Source: Angiostrongylus vasorum (Eukaryota > Nematoda > Chromadorea > Rhabditida > Metastrongylidae). Taken from it: a DNA stretch of 64,000 nt. The DNA lies in the NCBI GenBank assembly GCA_018806985.1, contig JADANN010000443.1, positions 3,346,667-3,410,666 of the forward strand. Reading direction: 5' to 3'. The translations under genes were made by a program, and so were the position numbers. Shown piece after piece: positions 37,607 through 48,444 of this stretch (positions within the stretch are counted from its first letter, which is position 1; each line of letters starts with the position of its first letter). The notes under the pieces were generated by a model. It was not told where the DNA came from and made no database searches. It saw only the letters and a program-made list of their open reading frames with translations.

Positions 37607-40600
37607 TTAATCTGGACAAAACGTGCTAAGGATTTCATCCACACTTAATTCACCATCCAACAACGTTGTCACCTAAATAACAGAAAAATATGCAATTCCA
37701 AGCACTCTGTATAACTCTGGATCCACTGCAAACATCCTCACTATCAGATCACACTAGCTTTTAGCATTAGGACCTGTCTCATATTTTAAGAGAAATATTC
37801 AAGAAGAACAACCGTCAGAAATCCGTCGACACCAACATATGATTTTTTTGCCTCCAACACATCACTTCGAATCTCTTACGATGCTAGGAAATCAACATTC
37901 GACTTGTAATTTCATTTGTTGTGTAGTTTGCAGCAACAGAATTTTTCTGCGGACGGTGTACTAATGTATATCATTGCAAAGCTCAGCTCATGCAAATCAG
38001 CTACATATGATTTGATCGTAATACAAATCGTATTTCGAAATAAAACAAAATAGAAATAAGAATACGTTAAAAAGCGAGTTTTCTTTAACCTCGGCATGGT
38101 CGGGTTCTTTTTATGACTAATCTGCATCTATTTTTCTCATTGATGAGCCAGTAGCTACCTAAGACGGTTTTTCAAATATTGTTATGCTCTGTCCCAGATG
38201 ATAATTGCTGCGGGATGGATTCTCGGGAGTAGAACAAACGATTATCAACGGACAATCAGTATCAACAACCGCCTTGTATAAAATAGCACCACCGAGTGAG
38301 GTTACTTTGTCTCGCCGGTGCTCCACTGGAATCACTACAAACTGGTTTTTAACAACTTTTAAAAATTCGAATGCCAAATGTCAAAGCAGCAATCTCGATA
38401 GTTCTATTCCATGGAATCCAAACTCGGACGAATGCAGTGCAAGCGGCTTCCAAACAATAGCGATATATGGGACGAAAAAATGCTAACAAACACGGTGCAA
38501 CCTTGGTTCGGAAAATTGCGTCGCGACGAATTCGACTTTGAAAATGAAGAAGTAGTGGACGAGAATAACGATGAATTGAATGCTTTGGTGGGAGCAAGTA
38601 GATGTACAACTATTCAAGAACTTGCAGAAGAACTAACCGTAAGTATCTTAACTGTTTTCGAACACATTAACGATTGGGAAGTCGGAAAAGCTCGATACAT
38701 GATAGAAAACGAAAGAAAACGAAGCAGCAAAAAATGGAGTGACAATCAAAGAATCGCCGTTGTAAGGTAACCTGGGGCTTCTTCGCAACAAAACCAACCG
38801 ATTCAAAGTTGAAATTCCACCAAAACAACGTTACGTTGGCCGTTTGGTGGTTTCTGGCGGCATAACCCATCACAGTTTTATGAATCTGGATGAAACTAAT
38901 AAGGTAAAGAAATAAAAGGATAAAAAGGATAGAGTTCTCAGCATTGATCAACTCCTAAGGGATGCACTATGTATTAGACTTTATTAAGTATCGTTAGAGG
39001 TGCGTGAATGCATATGTGGTCTACAGAACGACTCACGGTGGCCTATCCAGTCAGAGCTGCTTTCCTCCCAGACATGTCCAGTACCAATTTGCAGACCCCG
39101 GAGGACTGGAAAGCTTGGTCAGCCTGAGGCCCCGAATCGATTCGACGCCTACTGCACGCAGCCTCAAACCACTGCGCTACATGCGGTAAAGAAATACGTC
39201 TAGCATACCAATGAAATGCACCGGAAACTTCAACGACTGGGAGTCCCAGTAGGTCAGCAGAAGGGCATGGATCCTTCTACACTATAAATGGCTATAACGC
39301 GTCGTACAATTGACGCTGCAAAGGATGAACGAACTGAACTACAAAACTCTGCCCCAACCACCATACATGCAAGACTTTCATCTATCAAGTATCCTTTCTT
39401 CAAGTATCACGACAAGTTCCCATGTGAGAAATGCTTCAGGAAATTAATTTGAGGCCGAACCTGCTTCCAGCAACTTCATCGCTTCTAGAATTTCAGAAAT
39501 TTAAGCAACTGATAAAAAATAAAGGTGTTCCTCACTGGAAAAATGTGCGGATTCCAGTGTTTTAAATTTCGTTCAATAAAGTTCATTTTCAGCCGAGATA
39601 TGCCACTTTGAAAATACAGAAGAACCTAGTGAAGAATTGAAATGTTCAGTTTCGTAAGATTTTGACAAGTTCATATAAACATGTCTTCAACAGAGTTGAA
39701 GTGTTGCCTTAGCCTCAAAAAGGTTCCATATACTATATCGAAATAGTGTTATGTATGTACTATGTAACGATAAGATGTCTAATGTTAAATATGAACATAT
39801 ATTCATTAGTAAAAACCGCATTTACGGAGAAAAAAAATAGTTTAAAAAAAGCCCCCTTGAATTGTTTTCTCTCTGCCTACAAAGCCATAGGCGATCCCAT
39901 CATAACAACTGCTTCATAACATCGCTCAAACGCGCACTTTGAAGTTAGCGTGGTTTGTATCCATCCAACAAAACATGTTAAATTATGTAAGCCTGCAAAC
40001 CTGCATTCTCATCTTGAAGTCGCAGTATAAAATTTCCACTACACTTTCATATACACAAATATCCTCACCTCCAAAGGCTTTTGAAGTTGCGCATCCGACT
40101 TTTTTGTTTTCTTCACACTTGGCTCCTTGACACTCTTCAAAACAACTGGGACGAATTCAATCTGCTCTTCGAGGTTTCTCTTTGATACAGCAGGCACTGC
40201 TTCAATCTGAAAAATATTCGACTGCTTCTTAAGGAGCATATAATAGCAACAATGAAAACTAGTGATATACATTGAAACAAGAAAGCAAATTCAATTTGAA
40301 TGCAGGTACAGTCAAATACTGATAGCGCTGAACAAAAGAGAATCCTACCATAATTTCGTCATCCATATTACAACCGTTAGAAGATGTCGATGTGGACGCA
40401 ACAACTTCCTGACTCGTTGATGGCTTTTCTACTTCGGCAGTTTGCTCAAAAGACGTAGCTACTTGGTTTCCTGATGGCTTCTCTACCGAGGACTCCTGGC
40501 GAACAGTTCCTTCCAAGGCATTACAAATTTTGTTTTCGAATTCCTCGAAAGCCTCAACTCCAGATGAGTTAGTAGTTGCAAAAGGTTCCTTGCCATTCGC

Positions 40601-43600
40601 AGCGTCCATATCGGCGTCCCGTTCCAACTTCACAAGAGATCGACAAACAATTTCATGACTGGCCAAGTTCTGCATTCGCGGCCTAGTTATGATATCACAA
40701 AGGCAGTTAAGCGTCTGCACGTAACTCGCGTTAGAACACCGACTAATTACTGTTCTTGCTATTTGTACTGGAGGCGGTACGAGTTCATGAGTGCAACTCA
40801 GAAATGAAGTTAATAAGTCACGATAGACTGAAGAATTAGGATTCAGCACCACTTGTTCACTGACCTTTCGTTGAACAGACATTAATATCTGAATAAATGT
40901 AAACTGTAAACTGTAAAACAGATCTTACACTGAGAAACGTCCAGTATAAAATACCCTAGAAATGCAGACTGCAGATTCCCCATGCTAACTGAAACACGTA
41001 GGATCTGCCACTAACAACAATAAATAACCAAAATAGTAGATAGCAATAGTAACAACGTCATTAATAGTACTAACAAAAATAAAAACTACAATGACGAAAA
41101 TGGTAGTAACGACATTGATCGCTACGACGGCGAATAATAATTTAGGAAATAATAATAATAATTTTCAGGATCGACTTTCTATTAACCTCGGCATTGGGTT
41201 ATAAATTCGTCGTCTTTTTTCTCAGAAATCGCGAGGTTGTTAAACAGCATACGTTTACTTCCATACAATAACACACATACAACACAACCATAGCTGACGT
41301 TTCGGCAGAATCGCCTTCTTCAGAGCCGCTTTTTACGTGCCTTCCACTCAGGAAGAGCCGCTGATCTGAGTCGTATATGGTTGACGACTCACGACTGACG
41401 AATATTAATAATAATAGTAATAACAGTAATAATAAATAATAATAGTAATAATAATAAAAGTAGTGCTGCCAACAATAATATTAACAGTAGTTATGATAGT
41501 AATTAATAATAAACAATATAGCGATAATGAATAGCCCGACTGTATCACATTTCCCCACAACGTAACTGTGTAGCGGCTCAACTATGAGCTAAGTAACTCC
41601 CACGCCCGACTTTCTATTAACCTCGGCATTGATTGAATAATTCTTTCTACTTCTGTTTAGCAAACATGAGGTGTTACTCTATTTCTTTACTTACGTACAA
41701 GCTGACGTTTCGGAGGATTTCGCCTTCCTCAGAGCCTGGAAATGTCAAGTTGACTGCAATCTACACGGTCAAACACCTCCATAACCAAACAGAGAAAATG
41801 TTGAACCAAAATTTCAGTCACATTGAACACAGAGTTTTTGCACACTCACCGCTCTCTATGTTGGTAGTACTACTTTTATTATTATTACTACTGACTCACA
41901 GAAAGCGGTGAGTGTGCAAGAACTCTGTGTTCAATGTGACTGAAATTTCGGTTCAACATTTTCTCTGTTTGGTTATGGAGGTGCTTGGCCGAATAGATTG
42001 CTGTCAACTTGACCTTGCCATGCACTGAGGAAGGCGAAATCCGCCGAAACGTCAGCCTGTACGTAACTAAAGAAATAAAATAACACCTCGTGTTTGTTAA
42101 ATAGAAGTAAAAAGAACTATGAGCTAACTCTTCTCTTGTTCTTGGACTTGGCCAGTTTTCCAGCTAGTTCTACTCCCTCGACGGACTCGAAAACATCATT
42201 TTTTTTCAGAATAGTGCAGAAAATGTGCGTTGCTGTGCAATAACCTGATCGCTCTTGCTTTTCATTGGTTTTCAACTTTGCATCCTGACAGGTAATGGGT
42301 TAGAAATCAAGTCAGCCATGGATTGACTAGTCGCGAATGAAATAAAACGCGATGAAAATCGACTATTCGCTTACTATGAGAGGCAGACATGTTCCTAGAT
42401 TCACTGTCCATCCCTTGTTAGATTGGCTCATATCTTCTTACACATATCATTATGTTCATTCATAACATGAGCACGTTCTTGCTAATGCAGATTTCACTCC
42501 GCACGTTTATTTGGTCAATACATCACAATCAAATGATTGGAAAGTACATGAGAGGCACTTTGAAGTTACATCCCATAAATAAATCCTATTCTAGAAAGGG
42601 AGAACTTGCGAAATACCCAGCTCTACTGGAAAAGTCCAGAGAACCACCTGTGGACACTATTTCGCTAAGAAACCAGGAAGAAAAGAATCCCAACTATGTG
42701 ATCGTTCCTCAAGCTAGTGGATCTCACCGGGCAGCTCGTGGATTTTATGGACGAATTAGAAATATTAATGACGGTAGCCCAAACCGCAAATGGTAGTAAT
42801 AAACAACGATGACCAAAATAAAAGTCATGATCACAATTATAATGCACTTACCTCTGGTTTAATTAAAAATGAAGAAGTTTGAATAACAGTCGACAGGAGA
42901 CCACCAGCAGATGGTCCATAATCCGGAAATAGTAACAAAAAACTATGTTAGAAACAGCAGGGTAATACGATGGATCGAATGGTAATAGTTGACACATTAA
43001 TACCTGTTCATCCAAAGGATGTCTCAAAGCGCTACATATTGCATAAAAATGTCGAAACAACGTTGAACCAGGGCCATAAACATGGCAGATATGAGTTAAC
43101 GCGTCAAATAATGCTTCGCTCGGAGCATCCAATTTCGAGATCAGAATCGTAACTACCTGAGGTATCTGAAGCGAATAATGTTGTAATATAGACACAAAGA
43201 GAGTTCGTAAAACAACTCTTGCTCATGTTTTTGTGAAATAAAACGGGAACATGTATAAGCCAGCCAAGAAAGTCCACACCTCGATATACTTGACACGCTT
43301 TCTATAAGTTTATCTAACCCTCCCAGCGGTTGACCGCCCCTTCGTGGCTGGTAAGTGTTTCTGTGGTCGGGTTGCGATGTACGGCGGGGGATTCATTCCC
43401 CCTAGCAGGGTCTCCCAACCTGAGAAGGAGTCCGGCGTTTCCATCGGGAAGCCTAGGTAAGAGTAAACCAATACCAGGATCGACCACCGTCCTGGTATCA
43501 AAGTCGCATGGTGACAATCCCTCTGATGCACAAAAGTGGCGACTGCCTGTGCTGAGTGACGACCTGGGGCAAACTTTGGCCTGTTGACATCCGGACTCCA

Positions 43601-46384
43601 GAGAATCACAATGGCTAAACCACCAAACTCCGAAAAAGTGGAAATTATGTAGGGGGCCCGTAAAACCAGTGAGAAGGGGCCATTCAAAAACCATACATGA
43701 CTTACCACTGACAAGAACGCAGTCTCTCCATTGGTGCAAAGTGAGCGAACTGTGCCCAGAGCGCCCTCACGTAGTTGTAAATCATTCAAGCCCGCCTCCA
43801 AGATGCTCATGATATCATCGCGCAGAACAAACTGGCCTGCAAAACTGAATATGGTAGAAAATCCGACAAAATTACAAAGAAGAGCACTTGGAACACAAAA
43901 TGTACTACCTGCTTTTGCAAAACAAAGCGAAGACGAATACAACTCAAAAAGGAGAATGCAAAGATCATCACGTGAGGAAGACACTCCGAATGATTTCAGA
44001 TGGAGCACTGCTAGGAAACAACTACATTTATCGGACAGAAACAGGCATGAGTGGCCAACATCAAAAATCAGAATGAAGAGGTAACAAACCGCCTCACGGA
44101 AAGAAGTCCTAATATCTCGCCAAAATATCTTATATACAACTTTTAAAACTTCACCAAAATCCCGTTTAGAACGTATTTTCATCGAAAATTTATCTGTTGG
44201 CAATTTTACAAGCATGCGCGAAAAACTATCTCAAATACAGGGGCTACTTAAATTCACTTTGAAAGACACTCCTTACAATAAGCCGGAAATCTCATATAAC
44301 ATGGAAATTCTATTATGTACCTGCTTGCTCTTCTTGGGATAGCAACCGCTTAGCCATTGCAGCTGATAGAGTGTTAAGCAGTACTTCCGACATCTGTGCA
44401 TCACAACCATAGCGTATTGAGTACAACTCTATGCTCAACCTCCTAGACATGCATATTATATACACATGTACATGTGTATGTATATACACGTATAGATGTA
44501 AATGTGTATATACACATTTACATACATGTGTATGTAAGAATATGAATCCCAAATGGTTTACAGAGTGACCAAAACTGATAGGTGCAATGCGTTGAAATAA
44601 GATATGGAGACAGAGTTCTTCCTTAGAACGGACACGAAAGCAAAGCAACATTTTCATGTGGAAACGCCTCTTATGTGTAACAGCCGTAGAAACTTTGTGG
44701 TCATGAATTGAGATGCTCATAATATGTCAATCCTGAGGAAGAAATTAAAGAAAATATTCTCCGACAAGTAAATCACCTATGAAATGCATACTTTGTTTGC
44801 ACGATTCATTGCAAATAGTGAACGTGTGCCATCGAACTATAAAGTGTAAAATTATCGGACTTTGCCTAAAAGATACCTTAACATCTGGTCACCGGAACTG
44901 ATTGTTAAATCAATAAAACGCGTTATAATGCTGTGGACAACATCAGCGTGGAGGTGCCCAACCTAAAAGCAGGTTCAACAACATTATTCAGATCTACTCA
45001 AAGGAATTTCAGACACTGTCAGCTAAAACATGAATTAAGAGTTAAAACATTAACTCTAGTCATTAATTTAATAAAATGTCCAAGAAATGTAGCGCACTTA
45101 CGACAGACCAATAGTGAGTTCCTGTACCTGGTCGCCAGTTACACTTAAACTACCAAGACAAACGAACCCTGCCTCCATCGGCACAAATTTGTTCTACTGA
45201 CAATGCTTTTTAAAAAGTAAAGCCATTCATGAGCCCCGAACAAGCCATACACGTTACTCGACAAATTTTAAAAAGGGAACACGAAGGCAGCAAAGGAACT
45301 CTGGCAGATTAATCCATTCTGTGAACTTCATACTCCAGATGTCCTACTTACACGCATGGAAACATAAATTTAGAGGAATATTAGGAAATAAGTAAGTACC
45401 TGTGGATTTCGGATAAGCAGCTGTCTAAGGAATATTCCGCCATATATGGTAGGCTCGTTCTTAATAAGAACCAACTTCTTAGCTAGCCGAGATTGTGCTG
45501 CCCTCAGACACTGTGGGCTACACCTGCGGATGATAAACATAATATCTCACTACAGCTTCAGAAACTAGAAACTATTGCCGCCCAAATCATTTTTCTGTAC
45601 AGCATTTTTTAAGCTCATTTAATTCGGTGTATGACGCCCAATTTTCCAATGGTTGCTGGTTCTCCCAAACTCAAACAGAGTACTGAATTCGATGAGCATT
45701 GTTCCCCCCAAAAGGACATCTTCCTCGTTATCAGTAGTTTCACCAATACCAGAAATCACCACCGTCCTAGTATCATGTCAGTCACACTTTACCAAATCCC
45801 ACTCTGATTCACAAAGGCCGCGACTACCTATGGTGGTGACGATTTGAGCAGACTTTGCCCAGGCTAACCTCGGGACTCCGGGGAACCACAATGGCTAAAC
45901 TAGCAACACATCGAAAAAAGTGGAAACTATGATGGAGCCCGCACAACCAGTGAAGATGGGCCATCCATGTATCCGAGCATCAATAGATTTTGTAGCACTA
46001 ACGTAGGTAGTAAATTCAAAAACGTTCTTAAAAACATATTACCTACAAAGAACACTAGCAGTTTTGAAACGGAATTTAACAGAACCTTTCTAATATCCTT
46101 GCCAACAGTAGCCAACCCATGGATCTACTCTGAATATCGCGATCTGTCCCAACAAATGGTAGGCATTTCTCCAGGACCTAAAGTAGAAATCCACAAACCA
46201 AGACATTCAGAAATGCATCTGAAGTGAACACATTTCTGCAACTTTCCCAAGTATTTCGCGATACAAGTTTATTATTAAGCACAATCAACTTTCCGTTAGA
46301 GCATCTGAACAGATAGGAGCCTCATACCTGAATCTGTTTCTCTTCAGGACAGTCCAGTTTGCACTCTTCAATGAGCTTCTCCAT
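37607..46384 (-). CDS. unrecognised helical protein, second gene of a probable operon
   Basis: Transcribed leftward. Exons seen, in coding order: 46384-46328 (MEKLIEECKLDCPEEKQIQ), 45523-45400, 44442-44321, 43836-43706 (QFVLRDDIMSILEAGLNDLQ), 43156-43004 (VVTILISKLDAPSEALFDAL), 42942-42852 (DYGPSAGGLLSTVIQTSSFL), 42284-42129, 40888-40349 (180 codons), 40206-40069, 37672-37607 (ends STFCPD, stop). Most neighbouring exons join in phase. At least two small exons are missing near 45.5-46.3 and 44.4-45.4 kb, and exon 42942-42852 is one base out, at a run of six T. The protein is rich in amphipathic helices like HEAT/ARM repeats, then a Ser/Glu/Thr-rich tail with a basic patch (KKTKKSD). I cannot name it; a PELP1/Rix1-like protein was considered but not supported by a diagnostic motif. 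Confidence 0.75.
38065..38105 (+). mobile_element. Penelope-type end fragment
   Basis: TTCTTTAACCTCGGCATGG matches the outermost block (ATTAACCTCGGCATTG) of the Penelope-type termini at 41.18, 41.61 and, reversed, 56.77 kb. Only this short piece is seen. Confidence 0.35.
38159..38377 (-). CDS. unrecognised 72-codon ORF, possible transposon or exon remnant
   Basis: Minus-strand frame with protein-like content (FLKVVKNQFVVIPVEHRRDK, GGAILYKAVVDTDCPLIIVC, stop after FEKPS). It lies in the last intron of the unknown gene, beside a mariner fragment on the other strand. No family recognised; it may be an old element remnant. Confidence 0.2.
   Translation of the reverse strand: MAFEFLKVVKNQFVVIPVEHRRDKVTSLGGAILYKAVVDTDCPLIIVCSTPENPSRSNYHLGQSITIFEKPS
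38400..38915 (+). pseudogene. mariner-type transposase fragment
   Basis: The frame from 38411 reads QPWFGKLRRDEFDFENEE, then NDELNALVGASRCTTIQELA, EELTVSILTVFEHI. This is the mariner/SETMAR-type N-terminal HTH pattern (WF..F..G.FD.ED...LK.LV...P..T..ELA..L.VS..TV..HL). After an internal deletion, ~38805-38910 gives KFHQNNVTLAVWW followed by stops and an ITVL/I pattern resembling the H.KKVMVTVWW...IHY.FL segment near the catalytic core. Internal deletion and stops make it dead. It lies antisense in an intron of the unknown gene. Confidence 0.75.
38935..39195 (-). repeat. tRNA-derived SINE, family B
   Basis: Read on the minus strand: A-box-like ATGTAGCGCAGTGGTTTGAGG at ~39185, body with CTGACCAAGCTTTCC, tail near 38950 (TTGATCAACTCCTAAGGGATG on plus). 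Confidence 0.65.
39200..40065. other. intron of unknown gene, nothing recognised
   Basis: AT-rich intronic sequence between the 40069-40206 exon and the mariner/SINE cluster. Short ORFs only. Confidence 0.5.
41019..41170. repeat. imperfect AAT/ACA-rich simple sequence
   Basis: A low-complexity run of AAT-, AAC- and AGT-like triplets ending in an (AAT)n tract, directly before a Penelope-type end. A second such tract lies at 41400-41525. Confidence 0.7.
41170..41350 (-). mobile_element. Penelope-type terminal repeat (solo) with hammerhead-like motif
   Basis: Block order CTATTAACCTCGGCATTGG, ATCGCGAGGTTGTTAAACAG, CATACGTTTACTTCCATA, TAGCTGACGTTTCGGCAG, CTTCTTCAGAGCC equals the left arm of the element at 55.68-55.83 kb, without the internal coding part. 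The motif is at 41296-41323. Confidence 0.75.
41296..41323 (-). ncRNA. hammerhead ribozyme-like motif
   Basis: Minus strand: CUGAAGA, then AGGCGAUUCUGCC with stem GGCG/UGCC or GGC/GCC, then GAAACGUC. It fits the CUGANGA...GAAA...UH core except for one extra A before stem II and a stem III of only two pairs without a loop, which would act only as a dimer. Confidence 0.45.
41400..41525. repeat. (AAT)n-like imperfect trinucleotide tract
   Basis: Interrupted runs of AAT/AGT/AAC triplets between the solo Penelope-type end and the fold-back element. Confidence 0.75.
41704..41732 (-). ncRNA. hammerhead ribozyme-like motif
   Basis: Minus strand: GGCU CUGAGGA, then GGCGAAAUCCUCC, then GAAACGUC AGCU. 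The flanking GGCU and AGCU can pair as stem I. Stem II has one mismatch compared with the partner copy at 42025. Confidence 0.45.
42025..42053 (+). ncRNA. hammerhead ribozyme-like motif, strongest stem II
   Basis: CUGAGGA, then A, GGCG-AAAUC-CGCC (four Watson-Crick pairs), then GAAACGUC. Upstream GC and downstream GC can extend stem I only weakly. Confidence 0.45.
43305..43690 (-). repeat. dispersed repeat family A, near full length, in intron
   Basis: Reverse-strand copy with CAGCGGTTGACCGCC, CTGAGAAGGAGTCCG, CCAGGATCGACCACCGTCCT and GGGGCAAACTTTGGCC. It lies in the intron between exons 43836-43706 and 43156-43004 of the unknown gene. The long ORF seen on the minus strand across 43.3-44.2 kb is this repeat read through into a real exon. 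Confidence 0.75.
44450..44540. repeat. TA/CA-rich palindromic tract
   Basis: Interleaved ACATGTACATGTGTATG and TATATACAC units with internal dyad symmetry. Intronic, between the missing exon and exon 44442-44321 of the unknown gene. Confidence 0.8.
45645..45975 (-). repeat. dispersed repeat family A, diverged
   Basis: Partial reverse-strand copy: ACCACCGTCCTAGTATCATG, GACTACCTATGGTGGTGACG, ACCACAATGGCTAAACTAGC, GGGCCATCCATGTATCCGAG. Confidence 0.6.
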
Positions 46385-46563
46385 AGGCACTTAACTACTC
46401 GTAATAAGAATGCCTATTTAGATAGAAGAAAGATATATTATAAGTTACCCACATAGACTTCTCGAAACATCACCGATCAAAGGTTTATTCTTGCTAGACT
46501 TGCGAACAAAAATAAAGAAACAGAATGGAAAGCACTTCTACATCTAACTTCTCAATTCTCATT
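46385..46563 (-). promoter_or_regulatory. intercistronic region of a probable SL2-type operon
   Basis: Only 179 bp separate the NDUFB7 stop codon from the ATG of the next gene on the same strand. A pyrimidine-rich run and acceptor (TCTTTCTTCTATCTAAATAG on the minus strand, ~46414-46433) lie ~30 bp before that ATG and could receive a spliced leader. The arrangement matches nematode operons, where downstream genes are trans-spliced. Trans-splicing itself cannot be seen in DNA. Confidence 0.55.
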
Positions 46564-47449
46564 CTAAGCAGCTGCCATGGCTTCCTTGCGCTTCTTTCGC
46601 ATTAATAGGCGTCGCTCACGTTCGAACTCCTAAATAAGACACTTATAAATTTTACGAAAGCCTTTGTATTACCGTAGAACAACTAGTAAGACAGTGTGTC
46701 ATTGTCCAGAAATATCACTTGAGCTGGGCGCTTTCTCCCTTAAGATGTGTGCATTCCGAGTGATGAAACAAATTAGTAAGGAGTAACTTCGATAAACATA
46801 AACCTTAATACGCATAATATAGTCCTCGTACTCGCATTTATCCCATGCAGCTCGCTTATCGTCACAAAAATATCCTGCGAACGGGGCGTGCGCTCTCTGA
46901 AACAACCTGCTGACCACTAGCAAGAAGCGTATCAAAACCGGGAATGAAACGTGACAGCTTCAAAAAAGAAGTAAAACGGTTAGAAGACGAATACAGCATA
47001 CGGCCAATACCTGACATTTGATATATGGAATCAGCAGATGGGCACAGTAGTCTCGTTGGCCAGGTTTCAACTTGAACTGATCCATCTCCTCCCATGACAC
47101 TTTCATTTCCCGAACCTAACAAAGATGGCTATGGTGCTAACAAACTTTCATGCTAACGGACTTATTATTCAGGAGACATAAAAACTCTTAAGTGGAATGG
47201 TGACGGCATGAGTAAAGATTATATAGAAATCACTCCATCCTGCATCTCTAAACGTTAAATGAGTGGGAAACGCGCCCACTTACTTTACTATTCTTGAGAA
47301 TTTAGCATAACAACGCTAAATAACTCAAACGGTACCTTTCTTGGTTTCTTGAAGCCATACTGAGGATCGAAAGTGGGTGGACGATCCGTACGGGGAGCGA
47401 TTTCGGGGTGCAAGGTGTTCTCTATCGACACGGACAATTTCGTCCCCAT
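46564..47449 (-). CDS. NDUFB7: NADH:ubiquinone oxidoreductase subunit NDUFB7 (B18)
   Basis: An accessory subunit of mitochondrial complex I on the intermembrane-space side. Four exons, in coding order 47449-47336, 47115-47011, 46896-46804 and 46629-46564, join in phase to give 125 residues. The start MGTKLSVSIE keeps the N-terminal MG, the myristoylation signal of the family. The family's twin CX9C is complete: CAHLLIPYIKC in exon 2 and CDDKRAAWDKC in exon 3. These pairs form disulphides through the Mia40 route. The conserved core PPTFDPQYGF...REM, RDYCAH and YEDYIMRIKEFERERRLL is present; the C-terminus is basic (MRKKRKEAMAAA). It appears to be the first gene of an operon with the unknown gene. 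Confidence 0.95.
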
Positions 47450-48440
47450 CGTTCACCTATGCACGAAAGCACTCGAATACACTGCGATCTAAGAATAATG
47501 AGACATTAGCTTCATCAGTTTCATCAGAAAAACAAAGAGTACGAACAACTGGAAACGTGAAGAACTACGGCACATTGCCCTATTATCACTACCAAGTACC
47601 TGTCTCCTCAAACGACAAAGCTAATGACAGTTATTCGAAAGGCGAAGCGATTTGTGATTGAAGGGACGTAGTATGAAATTCGAGTAGGACGTCGTTGTAC
47701 AACCATCAGTTGGACCTCTCTTAGGTTTTTTTGATTCTAACATGCACGGTTGGTCTCCCATTTCGCAGTAGATTTCCCTCTGAGCACAAAAATGTGAAGT
47801 TCCCGTTCTCTGTGCTAATGGTATTTCGAGGCTTGCGAACAAACAGGATTTCTGTCCAACTCTAGAATGAGAATAGTCCGGCAGGAAATTTGTAAAAGTC
47901 TTTAGAATGACAATGCAAAACCTCTTCTATTGATCTCTCAAATCTTCAAGTCTTCATGTGCTCCAGTTATCGAGAAACTCGTGAATGCGTCAACGAACGA
48001 CTTAGGAACATCCCATGTGAGAAGGCATTCTAATGACTTTTAAAGAGGTCTCCATGATGGTGCATTCCCTGTAGCCTTCCTTTAGGTCTTCATTTTCATT
48101 GGTTTTTGAAATAAGGGTAGATTCTATTGTTTCCATTTTTGATTTGACCGTGGATAGCAGTTTTAGAAGAATGACGATAAGACCACGGAGGAATTCCGCC
48201 CTATAGGACGATATATTACATGGACAGAGTTGAAGGAAATGTTCCTGGATAGGCACTGAGGTCCAGAAGAACCGAAACCGCGATTATTTTTTTGCCAGCT
48301 TATGGGAATATCATGCCAAACTCGGGAAAATTGGCCCAGTGTCAATGCATTTATTCAATTTAGCGTCGTTCTTCAGTATTGTTTGAGTAATTGCAACGAT
48401 ACGTAGAAGAGAGGAATCCTTTAGTTTGTTAACCTACATC
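47450..48440. other. 5' flank of NDUFB7, nothing further recognised
   Basis: Likely holds the promoter of the NDUFB7 operon. A possible spliced-leader acceptor (CGTGCATAG) lies 8 bp before the ATG on the minus strand. Short ORFs without motifs otherwise. Confidence 0.4.
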
Positions 48441-48444
48441 ACTG

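Larger units (their letters stand above)
41606..42118. mobile_element. fold-back element made of two Penelope-type ends
   Basis: The arms 41640-41866 and 41893-42118 are inverted repeats of ~225 bp with ~90% identity and a loop of about 25-30 bp. The inner ~90 bp (for example CCATAACCAAACAGAGAAAA) is nearly perfect. Each arm has the hammerhead-like motif (41704-41732 minus, 42025-42053 plus). The left edge has the CTATTAACCTCGGCATTG block. It sits in the intron between exons 42284-42129 and 40888-40349 of the unknown gene, so the pre-mRNA would contain a long hairpin. Confidence 0.85.

Noticed and set aside
41633..41911. 92-codon ORF over the fold-back
   Set aside because: It is contained in the inverted repeat of Penelope-type ends and has no coding features.
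43310..44215. 301-codon minus-strand ORF, the longest in the window
   Set aside because: It runs through one real exon (43836-43706), intron sequence and a family A repeat. Splice sites and neighbouring exons show it is not one coding unit.
47377..47661. 94-codon plus-strand ORF
   Set aside because: Overlaps NDUFB7 exon 1 in antisense; the NDUFB7 frame is supported by the family sequence and by splice phase.
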